Source: Spodoptera frugiperda
Taxonomy: Eukaryota; Arthropoda; Insecta; Lepidoptera; Noctuidae
Length of the DNA: 64,000 nucleotides
Assembly (NCBI RefSeq): GCF_023101765.2
Contig: NC_064237.1
Coordinates: forward strand, 10,015,649-10,079,648
Reading direction: 5' to 3'
The translations under genes were made by a program, and so were the position numbers. The notes under the pieces are model-generated. The model searched no databases and was not told where the DNA came from. It saw nothing but the letters and a program-made list of their open reading frames with translations. Below are positions 47,761 to 61,207 of the stretch, one piece after another. The first letter of the stretch is position 1; each line of letters begins with the position of its first letter.

Positions 47761-48827
47761 ACATTTGATTAAAATATCTAAAGTATTTAACTGTTACTAA
47801 AATATTTACTTTCTTTTTAACATTTTTTACTTTTACGAAAGACTAACAATTTTAGGGTCCGGAATGACATAAGTCATTGCCATTCCCTACCCAAAACCCT
47901 AAAAATTGGTCAAGTCCACTATAAATGGGTATCCCCTACAAGTACAAAGCTTGCTCCATCCCTATAAATCACTGGGCCACCGCTATCTTAATTTATGGCT
48001 GCATTTTGCAAGCGTAAAATTAAAATTAAGCAGACATTTGTTCTCGACTTTTGGCTAAGTATCTTTATTTCTGATTTATTTAGTAGCTGTATGGTTTTGT
48101 GTTTAGTCGAGCTGAGCTAATGGATGTTCGGTAAAGGATTTAAGGTGTTTTTGAAATTTATTCTGAACAAAATAATATTTAAAATGTTCTAAAATTCCAC
48201 GGTTTCTGCCACGGCTTTAATGGCAGGTAGTGTTATGTTTGAAGATTAAAATAGTAAATATAAATAATTGATTATGAGTACCTTTTTTCATAGCAAAAAA
48301 TCTACTATGAATTTGTTATGAAAGAGCTATCTCTTTCACTGCCTCTGTCACTTCGTCAATGAAAACAATTGATAGCATTTGTTTTTATCACATCGTGCGT
48401 ATTTGTGAATCAGTTTATGCTGAGTAGAGGCAATTTTTATTTAACATATTTATTTTCTCGTAATCTTCAAACACAACACTACCTCCCACATTCCAGATAT
48501 AGCAGATAATTTTAGAACACCTTATAAATCTTTATTAAAAGTAATTTCTCTATTTACGTAAGAGAGTAGAGTATAATTATGTATTAAATTAGTGACTTCG
48601 TGTTTTATCTCATGTTATATGAGTTTCACTCGGTAATAAGAATTATACTTTCAGATTTTCTGTTGCTATGCCGTATTCGGAGTAAGATTTCGCTAGTAAA
48701 TTACTAGCTCAGTTCTGAGAATCAATCTCGTGCTTGGTAACAACACTAATAAGATCAGTAACTATTGAATAGATGAAGATGCTAGTAAATCAATATTAAT
48801 GTTCGTAGACCATTAAACCTCGCTCAT

Positions 48828-49090
48828 CGTGTAAAGACTGCCTCGTTGATCGAACGGTCGTAAGTGCGGCTGTCGGGAAAGGGGTCTCGGGTTCGATTCC
48901 TGGGTCAGGCAAGTAATTCTGGGCTTTTTCGGTGTTTCGAAAATTTCTCAGTCGGAGTCTGAAAGTGTGTATATGGCAATAAGCTCACCCCCTATTGCAT
49001 GGGACTTATAACGCAAAGGGTGTAAAGTGGGGGTACATTGTACAGTAGTATTGCGTGGAGTACTGTACACCTCAGCCTACCTCTTCAAAA
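48828..49090 (+). mobile_element. tRNA-derived SINE, family A, most complete copy
   Basis: Head cctcgttgatcgaacggtcg, B box ggtctcgggttcgattcctg, then ggcaagtaattctgggcttt, the diagnostic atatggcaataagctcaccc, cctattgcatgggacttata and a body with tgtacagtagtattgcgtgg. It lacks the cttcggggataaaag end. Confidence 0.78.
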
Positions 49091-49639
49091 AAATCTAAGA
49101 CAATCCTTATAATTCGTCAAAAAAAAAATATACCAATTACAAAACGTAAATTAGTTTACAAATAAGGTTTAGAATTGTTTAACAAAAAACTGTTGCTACG
49201 CGGTTTCAATTCAAATGCCTTAATGCGAGAGAATGTTCAGGAAAGTTTTGAAACAATTCATAAACTTGTTCATTTCTTATAATATATTCATCGGTTGAGT
49301 TCGAAGATAATGCGCTGTTGAAAAATTTTCGCTCGCCCTCTAATGTTTTGTTTTATTCATTATACGCCTGGCCTTATGTTTTGTTGTTGCTTACGTAATT
49401 TGAATGCAATGTAGCTTTAAGTAGGTTGAGAGAAATAATCCCTTTCAATTTACTAACCCTTTTTTATCAATATACGAGTAATACTTTGGATCGAATTCTT
49501 TTCGGATATCAAAATCAGATTGGTTTTATGAAATTCCTTTATTATTGGAACTACTCATTATTAACGTAGAAGATTTCCAAATATCTATATTTTATTTAGT
49601 TCCTCTGTAGACCGTGAACCCAAAATGTGTAGTAATTTC

Positions 49640-49753
49640 TTTTTTTGAGGGGGAAAAATCATCTAATGACTTCTCCCGCCTTAGGTGTGGCGAGAGGAAA
49701 TGTTAGACTCTTACTGAAGTAAAACCACCCCGTTCTTACTCCTGCTTCGACAC
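49640..49753 (-). mobile_element. R1-like LINE 3' tail
   Basis: Poly-T, aaaaatcatctaatgacttc, tcccgccttaggtgtggcga, taaaaccaccccgttcttac, truncated at cctgcttcgacac. Confidence 0.72.
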
Positions 49754-49764
49754 GTATTTTTTAT

Positions 49765-50025
49765 TTTCTTACTGGGACAAATACTTTATACGATATATTG
49801 ATTTGAAATATAGCGTGACGTCCCCCTCCCTCTAGAGGAGACGTCCCGCGTCACGTTCATACGTAGAAATGACGTAATTACCTCCCACTCCCAAACTTAG
49901 ATTCGTTTTATCTAATTATTGTTTTCTTTATATGTTAAAATAAAAAAATACGTGTCTAATATTTTTTCATTACCTAACTGACGAGATTAATAGATTTTTA
50001 ATACCCCGTCATAATCCCTATTCTG
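49765..50025. repeat. Unclassified interspersed repeat, copy 2
   Basis: Partner of 19690-19960. It includes a small inverted repeat gcgtgacgtccccctcc...gaggagacgtcccgcgtcac absent from copy 1, then aaaataaaaaaatacgtgtc and ttaataccccgtcataatcc. Confidence 0.5.
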
Positions 50026-50261
50026 ACTGTCGAGTTTTATAAATCAAATATCTTGTAAGGCTACGTGACTACTTACTTCAAGACGTAAGTAAGTAACCTA
50101 TGTTTTACGTAATCATGTTTATTGCCTACATCCTGTAAATATCAGGCCGAGGCGGATGTCTCGTGTCTCATGTAGACAGAGCTGTAATGAAATTTGAAGA
50201 AACCTTCACTATACATTAAGTGAAGAAGTGTATAATGTATTTATGTGTGGGAGAACCATGC

Positions 50262-50488
50262 TTCGGCACAAATGGGCCGGTTCTACTGGAGTGATACGAC
50301 CGTCTCACAGATAACTAACGTGAAACAAAAAAAAAATCCCAATACCCCGATTCCCCAACAACCCTTCAATTCCTAACCCTCATAAGGCCGGCAATGCACT
50401 TATAACGCCTCTGGTGTTTAGGTTGTCCATCGGCGGCAGTGATTACTGTCTGTCGGCTAGGTTTCCGGCTTTCACCGTAAAAAAAATA
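50262..50488 (+). mobile_element. LINE 3' tail, GGCCGGCAATGCAC family
   Basis: ccatgcttcggcacaaatgg, gccggttctactggagtgat, cgattccccaacaacccttc, ggccggcaatgcacttataa and an end ccgtaaaaaaaa. Confidence 0.72.
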
Positions 50489-51502
50489 CTTGTGTGAGAT
50501 TACTATTAAGTTATATTACAAGTTATGTTATAGTTGGTATGGTTCGACTAAATAGAAAAACATTTGTATTTTAACACACCGTTTAAATTAAACCACACAA
50601 AATAAAAATGTACATGATTACAAAATAAAACAAGAAAGAAATTAATCGAGTCCCATATTTCGCTAAAATGACATAAAAAATATATCTAGCGTTTAAAATT
50701 GCTACCTACTCGCCGTTGGTACTAAAATGTTTAAATAAAATATGCCTAGTTAAATATTAAAATCCGTACCTACTACAAAATAAGCAAAGCATCTGGCCGG
50801 TAACATGAAAGTAATGCAAACACGTGGGAATAGACATTAATTATGGAGAGAGCTCGGGCGCTGGAAAACACCCGCTTTAAATATACTCTACGAGTGTGTA
50901 CATAGAGATTTTTTCAGAACATAATTTAAATGCAGTCCCAAAAACATAATTTGTTTTGTAGATACATATTTTACACGTTTATCCCCCTTTTGTGGGTAAG
51001 CATTTAGTAAAACTAGCAGAAATCCTACTTACATACAAATTAAATTAATGTAATAGGTTGTTTTGGCGTTATTTCGTTCAATTCAGACCTATGGGATTCC
51101 TTTGAAAAGCGTACAGACTGTTACATATCTTTACTCAAATTAAATGGGACACCAACGAGTTTCATTCATTCCTATTTGCTCTATGGAAGAGCGCCTAAGG
51201 ACAGTCCCTGGTCAGTGCAGAACTATTTTGGGATGTGTAAACAAAGGGCGAGTCTCTGATATTTGGACAACTGAGAGCTAGTGTTGTGACTTTACTTCGC
51301 TCACTTTTTCACTAGTTAGTTTTGTACTAGTTTCATTTTATTTCCCTAACACCGAAAGAGACATTGGATTTTGTACTATTATAAAAAAATCAATAACATA
51401 ATTTAGACTTTTTTAAATAAAAATCTACTATGTAACGATGACTAGTAGCTACATAGTATTATTTACACTTAGTGATGCGGACGTTGCATCACATCTCGTA
51501 AA

Positions 51503-51628
51503 TTTTTGTTTTTTTGGAGACGGAAAATCACCTTTGACTTCTCTCGCCTTGGGCCAGGTGAAAGGGAGTGTTAGACTCGTAGTGACTAAAAACCCGGTTC
51601 CTACTCCTGTTTTTCGAGCCGAAGCTTA
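51503..51628 (-). mobile_element. R1-like LINE 3' tail
   Basis: T-rich start, ggaaaatcacctttgacttc, tctcgccttgggccaggtga, gactaaaaacccggttccta and a truncated gagccgaagc. Confidence 0.7.
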
Positions 51629-52212
51629 ACGGTTTTCTTAAAGGTTTACTCACGATAATAGACGTTGAAATTTGAAACTAGTAGAACTTTTCTCAATTAT
51701 TTACGTGAGTAAACCACCATTTTTCATTAATCACATTTTTATATTTTAAAATAAATCAATTCTCTAATAATTATAATAATATTATCTCTACTTTTTCATA
51801 AGCAAAGAAGAAAGATCCTTATTACTAACTTACTAAGGTAATATGGTAATTTGAAAACTCATAATGGTTTGACTGCCATGGGAATGCAGCGGCGGATTAA
51901 TGATTTTATTTCACAAGAGCTTCTACCAAAGGAAACGGATAATTAATTATGGTGGCGGCCGATGAAGAGAGAATCAACCTTTCATTCTCATTGAGACTGC
52001 AGACCTTTATTTCTTTGCCTGAAAATGTATGATGATATTACCTTTTTTTAGTTCGGTTTTGATGAAAATGTTGAAATTTTACAATGTTTTCTACAATATC
52101 ATGTTAGGGCAAAGTTCAATAACTTGTTCATTATTTATTAGTAGTTTGACGTGACATAAGCTGTTTACAAACCGATATGACCTTCAAACCTTAAAAAAGA
52201 GCGTTTACATTT

Positions 52213-52443
52213 TAAAACGGCCGGCATCGCATCTGTGTATTCTCTGGTGTTGCAGGTGTCTATGGGCGGCGCTAATCGTTTACCATCAGGTGACCCGCTT
52301 GCTCGTTTGTCCCCTATTCGAGTACCTAGCATCACCAACAGACAGACTGACGGACAACTCAATTTGAAGTTTCAAAAGTGCCCGCCCAATTTAAGATTAA
52401 TTGTAATACGAGTAAATGCTTTGCCTTTATTCCATAAAAAAAA
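52213..52443 (+). mobile_element. LINE 3' tail, GGCCGGCAACGCAC family, with internal insertion
   Basis: aaacggccggcatcgcatct, ctggtgttgcaggtgtctat, taccatcaggtgacccgctt, then about 110 bp of unrelated sequence (52322-52430) before the expected end attccataaaaaaaac. Confidence 0.7.
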
Positions 52444-52732
52444 CAACTGTGACTTTACGGTTAAAGTATTTTTGATAGAGATATGTTTTGGCTTGGCGTC
52501 ACAAATAGTTGTTTTCTGATATATCTGAATAACTTTGGAAAGACAGTTTTTGTATTTCTATGTATGGATGGCGCAAATGACGCGTAAAGTCTAGAAGCCA
52601 TCAAAAGTTAAGAAATTATTTTATTTATTGTGATCTCCCCCTTTGACCTTGTATTTTAATACCGCTTTAGTACGCAAGTGGCCATATGTGGTGATCCATA
52701 TAAACTGGTAAAATAGAGCTCAAATCATGCAA

Positions 52733-52935
52733 TTGATGACTGCTTGATTGGTGCGGTGACTGGGTAACTGGCTGCTGTGCAAAGTGCAGCGGGTTCGATT
52801 CCCGCTATGAGTAACTTTTTGTGATCCACAAACTGTTGTTTTGGGTAAGGGTATCGTGTGCAAGTTAACTTTTATGTTTGGAAACGCATGTACGACATAG
52901 GAGAAAAATCTAATGTGGTGCAAATAAAAAAAAAC
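52733..52935 (+). mobile_element. tRNA-derived SINE, family B, best-preserved head
   Basis: gcggtgactgggtaactggc (A-box region), gcagcgggttcgattcccgc (perfect B box), tgtgatccacaaactgttgt, ggaaacgcatgtacgacata and an A-rich end caaataaaaaaaaac. Confidence 0.8.
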
Positions 52936-53635
52936 TTAACAACAGAAACATTCAAAAGTACCTCTCAATAATTTTGTCGAACCTACAGATAGATAAATTT
53001 AGTACCGTCTCTATTCAATTAAACCAATGGAAGAGAAATCACCAATACCCACTCAATACTCTATTACCAGAAAATTGAATGAACACCATCGAATCCCCGG
53101 CCCTAATAGAAACACTATACAATGACCGCTCGAAATTAAACATTTGACCGCCCCGTAGCTCGTAATTTTCAATGTGTTACGTAATAAATGTTCAATAATG
53201 TGATTGTACGTGACCGGGGTCCGTTGGCCAGGTAAATTTTCCTGTCCCTTGCAGGAAGAACGGACCAATAAAAATCATTAAACTGCGGGTTTCGCTTGAC
53301 CGGTACCTACATCGGATCCCCGGAACGCAATATGCTAGAGCCAACCAGAATCTTTAATGTCGTTTCGCATAAAATACTTTTTGCCGAATACCTCATTATT
53401 TTCGAGGACATCCTGGGTAGTTCTGTGGACCGTGTAAGATCCAGGTTCAAACGTTGAAAAAATGGTTTGCTGTATTGTAAGGGAATGTGGGTTAGTAGGT
53501 ACCTAATAAAATGTTTAAAACATCTCTTAGCGTCGACTTACTTAGCTCTGGCTCGTGTTATAAACAGGATTCTTGTTTCGATACGCCGTAAATAGGAAAC
53601 ATTTTTATATCTACTTTCAGTGATAGTACGAAACA

Positions 53636-53868
53636 CATCATCAGGCCACTGCTGACCAAAGCCTCTTCTCGCATGGAGAAGGTTTGAGCATTAATCACCA
53701 CGCTTGCTCAATGCGGGTTGGCGATTTCAAACTTATAATTAGAAATTATAAGTCCAGGTTTCTTCAGGATGTTTTCCTTAGCCGCATGTCAGTGGTGTGT
53801 AAATAATGTTAGAAAGTACATATCACTCGGAAAAAGTCACTTGGTGATGCTTGCCGTTGGTAGGTTCT
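53636..53868 (-). mobile_element. tRNA-derived SINE, family C, head-truncated
   Basis: ctgctgaccaaagcctcttc, cgcttgctcaatgcgggttg, ttataagtccaggtttcttc, gtcagtggtgtgtaaataat; cut near gttggtaggtt by the junction to the following LINE tail. Confidence 0.7.
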
Positions 53869-54272
53869 GAGAGGGCCGATCCCACCCGTAGAAGGCGGCG
53901 AGGTGGCAACCGCCGCGGCGCCTAACATGTCGATACCTTGCCTACGATATGGGCAGCTAAACCTTTGATGTCATGGGCACATAGAGTGGGGAATCTAGAC
54001 CTCTACTCAATGATCTCAAGGAAGACGATGGCATAATGGTCACGTGCTGCCGTGCACTGCACTGCACAGAGAGGTATAAGGATGACATATAGGTCTCCAT
54101 AGGGAAGTGCCATAACAGGCGTTGCACCACGGGGGCTCCGGGGTTGGTCTACTAAGAGGGCCCGGCGCCTCCTTTAGGTGTCGGACGGTTTTAGTGCGGT
54201 AAAAATCCCACACTCCCTAGTTTTTTAAAGCTAGGCGCCTTTTGAAGGTTTCCCCCGTCAACAAAAAAAAAA
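53869..54272 (+). mobile_element. LINE 3' UTR with poly-A, second R1-like family
   Basis: GC-rich non-coding stretch (gaaggcggcgaggtggcaac, cgccgcggcgcc, ccacgggggctccggggttg) ending gaaggtttcccccgtcaaca then poly-A (54262-54272). The ending resembles, but is not the same as, the R1-like tail elsewhere (gattttcctcgtcaaaaaaa), so it is probably a related LINE family. Confidence 0.55.
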
Positions 54273-54834
54273 TGTGTTTTATAAGTCATATTGTAAAAAA
54301 AGCTTGCGTCCCTTACATTCAATTCACTAAACAGCGACACGTGACCTAAAAACATCCACCCAGACAGTACCCCAGTAATCAGTAATCATTCCATTCACAC
54401 ATAATCAAACATGTACACAGAACACAGGCGTTGTCTAGCCGAAGAAAACAGAACAGTAGCTACCTACGGCATAAGACATTGATTGATTGACACGATGCGC
54501 CTACATCCGTTACCGCACCGTACATTGTTCACTTTCTACACAATTACTGACTGTTTGTGACGTTTATTGTAATATGTGGCTTTCATTTGTTGTTTACTTT
54601 GAAAATACGAAGACAAAAGCTGAAAATAAGGGCATTTAGTATCAATGTACAGTTGAATAGCGGGAATGAACGTCATTTGTTTTGTGTGAATAGGTTTTGG
54701 TAGTATTGTATATTGTAGGCTAGTAGTATAATTAGTTTGTTATGTGATTATATTTCGAGAACACAAATCATAGCTATGAATTTTATTAGTATGATTTGAA
54801 TTCTAGGTTTTACACGGTTGCTGTCGCTGATACG

Positions 54835-55100
54835 ATGTGTTCTATTTGTTTGGTACAAATAAACGCAGGCCAGCCCGAACGAAGTAACACCAGGACCTCA
54901 CAAAAAACCGGAGTTACTAGAGGCCCAATTACTCCACTTTCCAATCTTCCCAATTCCCCGATTCACCAATTACCGTTAGTTCCTAACCCCCAAAAGGCAT
55001 GCAATTGTCACACCTCTGGTGTACCGTATGTCTATTGGGCGGCAGCGATTGCTTACCATCAGGTGATCTGTCAGATCGTTTACTGGCTTATACCATAAAA
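54835..55100 (+). mobile_element. LINE 3' tail, GGCCGGCAATGCAC family, diverged
   Basis: cgatgtgttctatttgtttg at the border, ggagttactagaggcccaat, ccccgattcaccaatta, ccaaaaggcatgcaattgtc, cttaccatcaggtgatctgt and an end taccataaaaaat. Confidence 0.65.
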
Positions 55101-55754
55101 AATATTATAATTTGTCGTTCCAGACCTAGATGTAAGTCTCGACATCACAACCGTAGCAAGTTTTAAAACAATATTTCAGGATCTACAACTTTACACCAAT
55201 CAATCCACCTTAGCATTTATGAAAGAAACAAACCCAATAGCAATAACAATACGAAATACCAAAACAATGACTGTTTAGTAAGAAAAACATTTTATTTTGA
55301 CAATATTTATGTTTCCATTGACATCGTTCCCCAGTACAAGAGGATTTGTGCACTTCAACATAATGATGTGCATGACATTTGAGGAATTTTCCAGAAAATG
55401 GGTAGCTTGTTTGCATAGCAAGAACAAAGATGCAATGAAAAATGTGAAGTGGTAGCTGCTACCAGCTACTCGGTAGTTTTAATTTTTCTCTTCCTTGTGA
55501 CAGTAATGAATTCTCGTTCCTTTAAGCTAACCAATTATTTTTAAGTGTTCAACTTACTTTTGCTGATGACTAGTCAAAGTGTTACTTACTATTGTTTTAA
55601 ATATCCTTTTTCTAAATAAAAGTTATAGTTGTCATGGCTATATATATTTTAGTACAGTTTAAAGTTAATACATCACGCATACTTGACTTTATCCCCTAAT
55701 TAAACCTTTAAGTTATCACACATCACATCAACAGCCTATAAGTAACGATTGCTA

Positions 55755-56112
55755 CGAAAAACCTCTTCTCACACGGAGAAGGTTTGAGCATTAACCACCA
55801 CGCTTGCTCAATGCGGGTTGACGATTATTAAATTATAATTTGAAATAATAAGCACAGGTTTCTTCACGATATTGTCCTTTACCATTTAATTTTGTCAGTT
55901 GTGTCTAATTAGTCTTAGAAAGTGCATTTAACCTGATTTTCTTTACCGTTTGTCAGTGGTGTCTTAATAATCTTAGAAAGTACATATAACTCGAGAAATC
56001 TCACATTAGTACTTGCTGTTGGTAGGTTTCGAACCCACCCCCTCGTCTGTGAGAAGCGAGAAGCGTATGAGAAGTGGCAAAGCGTCTTAAACCTCTGGGC
56101 CACCACGACAGA
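55755..56112 (-). mobile_element. tRNA-derived SINE, family C, with duplicated segment
   Basis: aaaacctcttctcacacgga, cgcttgctcaatgcgggttg, and at the right end ggtaggtttcgaacccaccc (B box) and cctctgggccaccacgacag (A-box side). The block ccatttaattttgtcagttg...cttagaaagtgcat is followed by a second ccgtttgtcagtggtgtctt...cttagaaagtacat, an internal tandem duplication of about 70 bp. Confidence 0.75.
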
Positions 56113-57689
56113 CGACTACAGTTTACGAGCTGTTTAAAACAATTAACACCTAATTCCTAGTCTGCTGGAACTCAGATCTAAGCAGTAATAAAATAGTATA
56201 ATCTCCCAAAATACTACAGATTTCAAACGCATAATTAGGAATTACAAGCCCAGGTTTCTTCAATGTGTACAGTCAATGGTGCATTCAAAATAGCTTATTA
56301 TAATTACCCAAAATACACGTAAGCACAAAACGGCACAACCATCAAAAGCCGTATAAATCATCCCACTATCTTTCAACCCAACCCAAAATTCTCCAGATAG
56401 GCATAAATAGTCCCACAGGTAACGCCACATACCTGTGTAACTCTAATCCTTTATTCTCATCACGTGGTCTAAGGTGTCTGGCCTCCTTATTCATGAGACG
56501 CCTCGTTCAACTGACCTCTATGCCAAGATTTGGCAATAAACAGCGGCCATAGTGTAATTTGAATGTTTACTACCGCTGTGTGTACACCTACCTTAATTTC
56601 CTTTAATGTTTATGGCCCTGGTTAAACGCAAGTCGTTAGCCGATTGGATGTGTTAAGCGTTATAGTTTTAAGTGGGTCTGTTAATGGCTTTTGATTGGTG
56701 TTTGGGTTTTGTTGATGTAATTGTTCGTAGTGGTTTCTTAACAATTAATATTATATATTAGATATTTAAACTTTATTCAATTGGTCTAAAGTGTTTTTTT
56801 TCTGTAAACACTATAGCGCGAGGGAAAGTCTTAATTAATACAATTTTAACAATAATTTAATAGCAAACAGGGTAAATTATTTGTTGTATGTATTAGCAAC
56901 GCTAAATGAATAACCCATCGGTGGTCATACTAAAAACGAACTAATATCCTCATAGAAACTACATTACATATCAAAAACTTATCGCCGTAACTTTAAGAGT
57001 AATTAAATAAAACAAAGCAAAGAAACGCCATAGAAAACACCCCACCTCTACATTATCCTTAACCTTTCATTAAACACGAAAACTTAAAACCTCAATCCAT
57101 TACATGAAAAGCTGGGAGCATTAGCATAATACCTTAAAACCTTTGAAGACCTAAAAACTAGTAAAACCTAGTATTTTAGAGCAGTAAATTCATTTGAAGT
57201 TGTCGCAGATCGCGACGGTTAAAAACCAGTTGTCAGAGGCATTCGAGGCGCTTTGAAAATTCCAGTAGAAGAGTATAAGTTTGGAGGAACCGTCAGGTGG
57301 CGCTTTGGTAGTTATGTGTAACGTGACCCCATTTCCTTACAAAAAGTACAGTGACATGTTGAATAACGTTACTTGAACAAGGTTCAACAAAGTTTGGAAA
57401 TACCGTTTTTTGCATGAGAGATTCAGTTTAGTCACATTTGCATAGATAACGTTATGTCACGGTTGTTTTTCGTTGTGCAATGGGCAGTCGGTGTAGGAAG
57501 TAGAATGTTATTTGTGTTAAAGAGTTGGGTTATATTTAAGTATACAAAATTAGCTTTACTTATGAAATCTATAAACTTATTTTTTTTGTCACTTAGGATG
57601 TCTTATGTATTCCTAATAACACATCCATGGCACGTATCTTTCCATATAAAAAAAACAGCTTGGATGATTTTCAGCCGTAAATAAAAGGT

Positions 57690-57797
57690 TAAGTCCGTTT
57701 CCACCAGTCCTAAGCTATGGGTACCAATAAATATGATTTTTGGAAGCCAAACACATCCACAACAACGTAGCATAGCGCATCTCTGGAAAAGCGCCCT
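57690..57797. mobile_element. Non-autonomous DNA element, hAT-like, copy 2
   Basis: gtttccaccagtcctaagct at the left and catctctggaaaagcg at the right form imperfect inverted ends. The interior ggaagccaaacacatccaca matches the reverse complement of 4970-4990. Confidence 0.5.
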
Positions 57798-59144
57798 TTC
57801 ATCAAACATTTTCGATAATGTTGGTTGTGTTTTATTTTTCCAACAAAACTGTTTGATGCTGCCGGAATTCAAACAAAAGAATCGAGCAACAAAAAGTAGA
57901 ACAAGAAACAATACATTCCATTCAGAATTATCGTGAATTAAAAACCGCTAGCAGGGTTTTACAACACACAAAACGGCTTTTACATCAACGCTAAAAAACC
58001 TACAATATCCCTCCTAGTTCGGGCACACAGCCAAACAACGAAACCCAGGTGTCTTCTTAAAATGGACAATTCACTTAATAGCACTCTGGAGCCAAAGAAT
58101 TTCTGAGGTAGACCCTTAAATTAAAAAGCAGAACTTAACACTTCAACTAGAAATACAAGCGCTCTTTTAGACAAAACTTTTTCCGACACCAATTTAAATT
58201 CTTTAATGTAAAATTAATTGAATTTTTTGCGGACATTTTTAAAGGGGATAGTGGAATTAAAAAGAGTTTAGGGGAAAAGAGTACAGTGACAAATGGTTGG
58301 CCGCTAGTTTTAACCACAAATAGAATTACATAATGAGTTTGCTGTTGTACCACAGCGATCCAATGTAACTTTTTTGTGAACATTTTCGCGAATAGACCCA
58401 GAAAAAAGTACATCGTTGAGTTGATAACAGTCATGTTTAAGCTTTGAACAGTGTTTGGGTTGATTTATACATATATTAAAATAACTCTTAATTGAACAAA
58501 TTAAAACTTTGTTGATACATATATACATAGATTACTTAGTACCGAATTAAATAACCGATCTTATTTATAATTGATGTTCATTTTTGCCAGAAATTCTATA
58601 GAACTAATGTCAAAAATGCCTGAATCTAAAGATTATAGATTGACATCGGCAGTTAGCCATGCGTTCGATACAAACTACAAAACAAGGAAAAGAAATCATG
58701 ACGCAGTAAGTGCTACATTTTACTTAGCAGACATTCATATGAACGAGTTTTCCTACTAGAGCAAACTTAGCCGAGGCAACACGTGGAGAACAGCACACTT
58801 TACTTACTTGGCCAAGGTCAACCAAAGATGGATTAGATTCTCTTTCAAATAGGAAGAAAAAACAAACAATGATCGATTGGTAGGTCCATACTTACTCCTG
58901 TTTCGTAATTAAGGAACTTAACTTAATATTCCTTTGCCTCAAGGATTGTAACTCAAACAGAAACTATTGTTTACCTTCTGCTTTCAAGGTGATTAAATAA
59001 TTTATGAGCCCTTGGTCTAATGTTTAACGTAACGTTACATTAGCACGTGTTTGAGATAGGTAGAGAAGCGTAGGAGGAAATTTGTTGCCATAGGGCAGCT
59101 GTTTATTTTGGTCAGATACTGAATATTTACAGAAAATTACATAT

Positions 59145-59290
59145 TGTTTTCTTTGGTTTCGTTGGTGTCTGTATATGGCAATAGGCTCACCCCCTATTAT
59201 ATCGGACTTATAACACAAATGGTGAAACGTTTAGAAAAATCAAAGGGGTTATGTTCCGAAAGGTGTACTTCTACCTACCTAGAGTATGGA
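59145..59290 (+). mobile_element. tRNA-derived SINE, family A, head-less copy
   Basis: tgtctgtatatggcaatagg, ctcaccccctattatatcgg, acttataacacaaatggtga and ccgaaaggtgtacttctacc. Confidence 0.65.
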
Positions 59291-59819
59291 AAAATCAAAG
59301 TTTTTAAAAAAAAAAATACTTGTCTCTAAATTCTCATTACTTAGCAGTAACAACATTTTCGATTTACTATCCAGTTAAGTTAATATAATAAAATACATGA
59401 CAGAATCGAATTAAACACTATTTCATTTGAGTTACAGCTATCTATAAACCGTAGTAACATAACGGGTCAACCACATGTACAAATATTAAGCAAACCCACT
59501 CAGACACTAATTCAAACCAATCTGTAGAGGTAAACAAAAATTTCTTTACACAAATTCAACCTCTTAGCCCAAGTCGAACACGAAACGACCATAAAGTACC
59601 TTTAGAAATTGGGTACCCACACTGATATACAAGAATAGACTAGATATCGCAAACGTAATTACTGGATAACAGTTTTACAACATAACACCAGAACTTCATT
59701 TCTTTTTTATTTGTTTATTTAATAAATAGGTACAGAGTATGACTTATAATCTAGCATGTTAGTGATCGCGTCCAACAAAAATATACATAATATATTGTTT
59801 GGCTGTCGGAACTTATCTA

Positions 59820-60015
59820 TATCTATACATATAAATAAAAGAAAGACGTTAGTTACACCGTTTATATCTAAAGAACGGCTAAATTGATTTGGATAAAAGT
59901 TGGTGGAGACGTAGCTTAGAACCAGGAGACAGACAATGGATACTTTTATGGTAGTAAAATTCTAGGGAAGGGGAAAAATGGGGTTGTGCGTACGAAGTCG
60001 CGAGCAGAAACTAGT
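59820..60015. repeat. Interspersed repeat with aacggctaaattgatttgg module
   Basis: tatctatacatataaataaa, atctaaagaacggctaaatt, gatttggataaaagttggtg and the end tacgaagtcgcgagcagaaa are typical of an old insect non-autonomous repeat. No coding. Confidence 0.45.
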
Positions 60016-61207
60016 TATTCGTAAAAGCCAATCAAGCATACATGTACCTAACAAATACTGTTTTATTAGCTGATATTAGTTTCATTGCCATAAACTTAGA
60101 CTTCATGCTATCTTTTAGTTACCCTTTTTATATTATAAGTTATTTATGAACTATGATAACAATGCCTTGTTCAACCCTCGCATCGTGTCAATTCTAATAA
60201 CCAACAGCCGCACTTAACAATCATCTAATAGACAATTTTCCTTTCAATATACAATCAAAAAACTCCATCTAGTTCACTACATCTTTGGAATCCCACTTCA
60301 AATATCACGTATACTAGGCGGGACTCTCGGAAACACCTCAAGCCCTCAGGGAGGCACTGGATTCAGATACAGTCAGCAAACATCAATTTTCTTGACATTC
60401 AAAAGGTTTATTTTAAATTAGGTTTTGGGTTTTATGACTAGAGGGAACTGTAATCTGGATTTGTGTACACATAAAAGGTTATATTTATTTTGGAATTGTG
60501 AAATTAGATTGTTATTTAATTTCTGTATTAATTAATTCGTTTAAATACTGAATGCACAAAATACAACAATAGAATATTATGTTATGCCTCGCATTGCCGA
60601 TTATAAACGTGCCGTTAGTTCTATTGTTTCAGAATCTATTGGTAGATACTCGTACCGGTCACAATTGCAGATTTTGTGCAAACAATTTGAACTATAACTG
60701 TCGATAGACATTATTAAATTAGTTAGATTTTATGGCTTACTCACGTAACGCTTTGAAGAGGTAACTCGACGTGTTTCAAGCCAAACCAGAGGCTCTTAGC
60801 TACAAGAAGCGTCCTTTTATATATAAGTTGGCTATAAGTGCGTTTCCAACGCTCAAAATTATGTATAATTGATCAAATATACAAGGAAACAAAACAAATG
60901 TGAAACTTTCAGCTATTCCGGGCTTCAATAATCTGAATGCAATATAACGCTTGTCTGTGTACAAGAGCATATTGAATATAAACATGATACATAAATAATT
61001 TCTTAGAACAAATAAATGTTGTTTGATGTTGTATAATTAATTTACAAAATAAATATAAATCTGCGTTCGTTTTCAGTTTGTTTAAGGCAAAATGTATGAA
61101 TATACCGGAATATCCATTAATTTTCTGATAATAATATCTGAAATATCATGTTTTACGTAATCTAAAACATTTGTACTAACGTATTTGTTTTCGTAGTTTT
61201 ATTGTAT

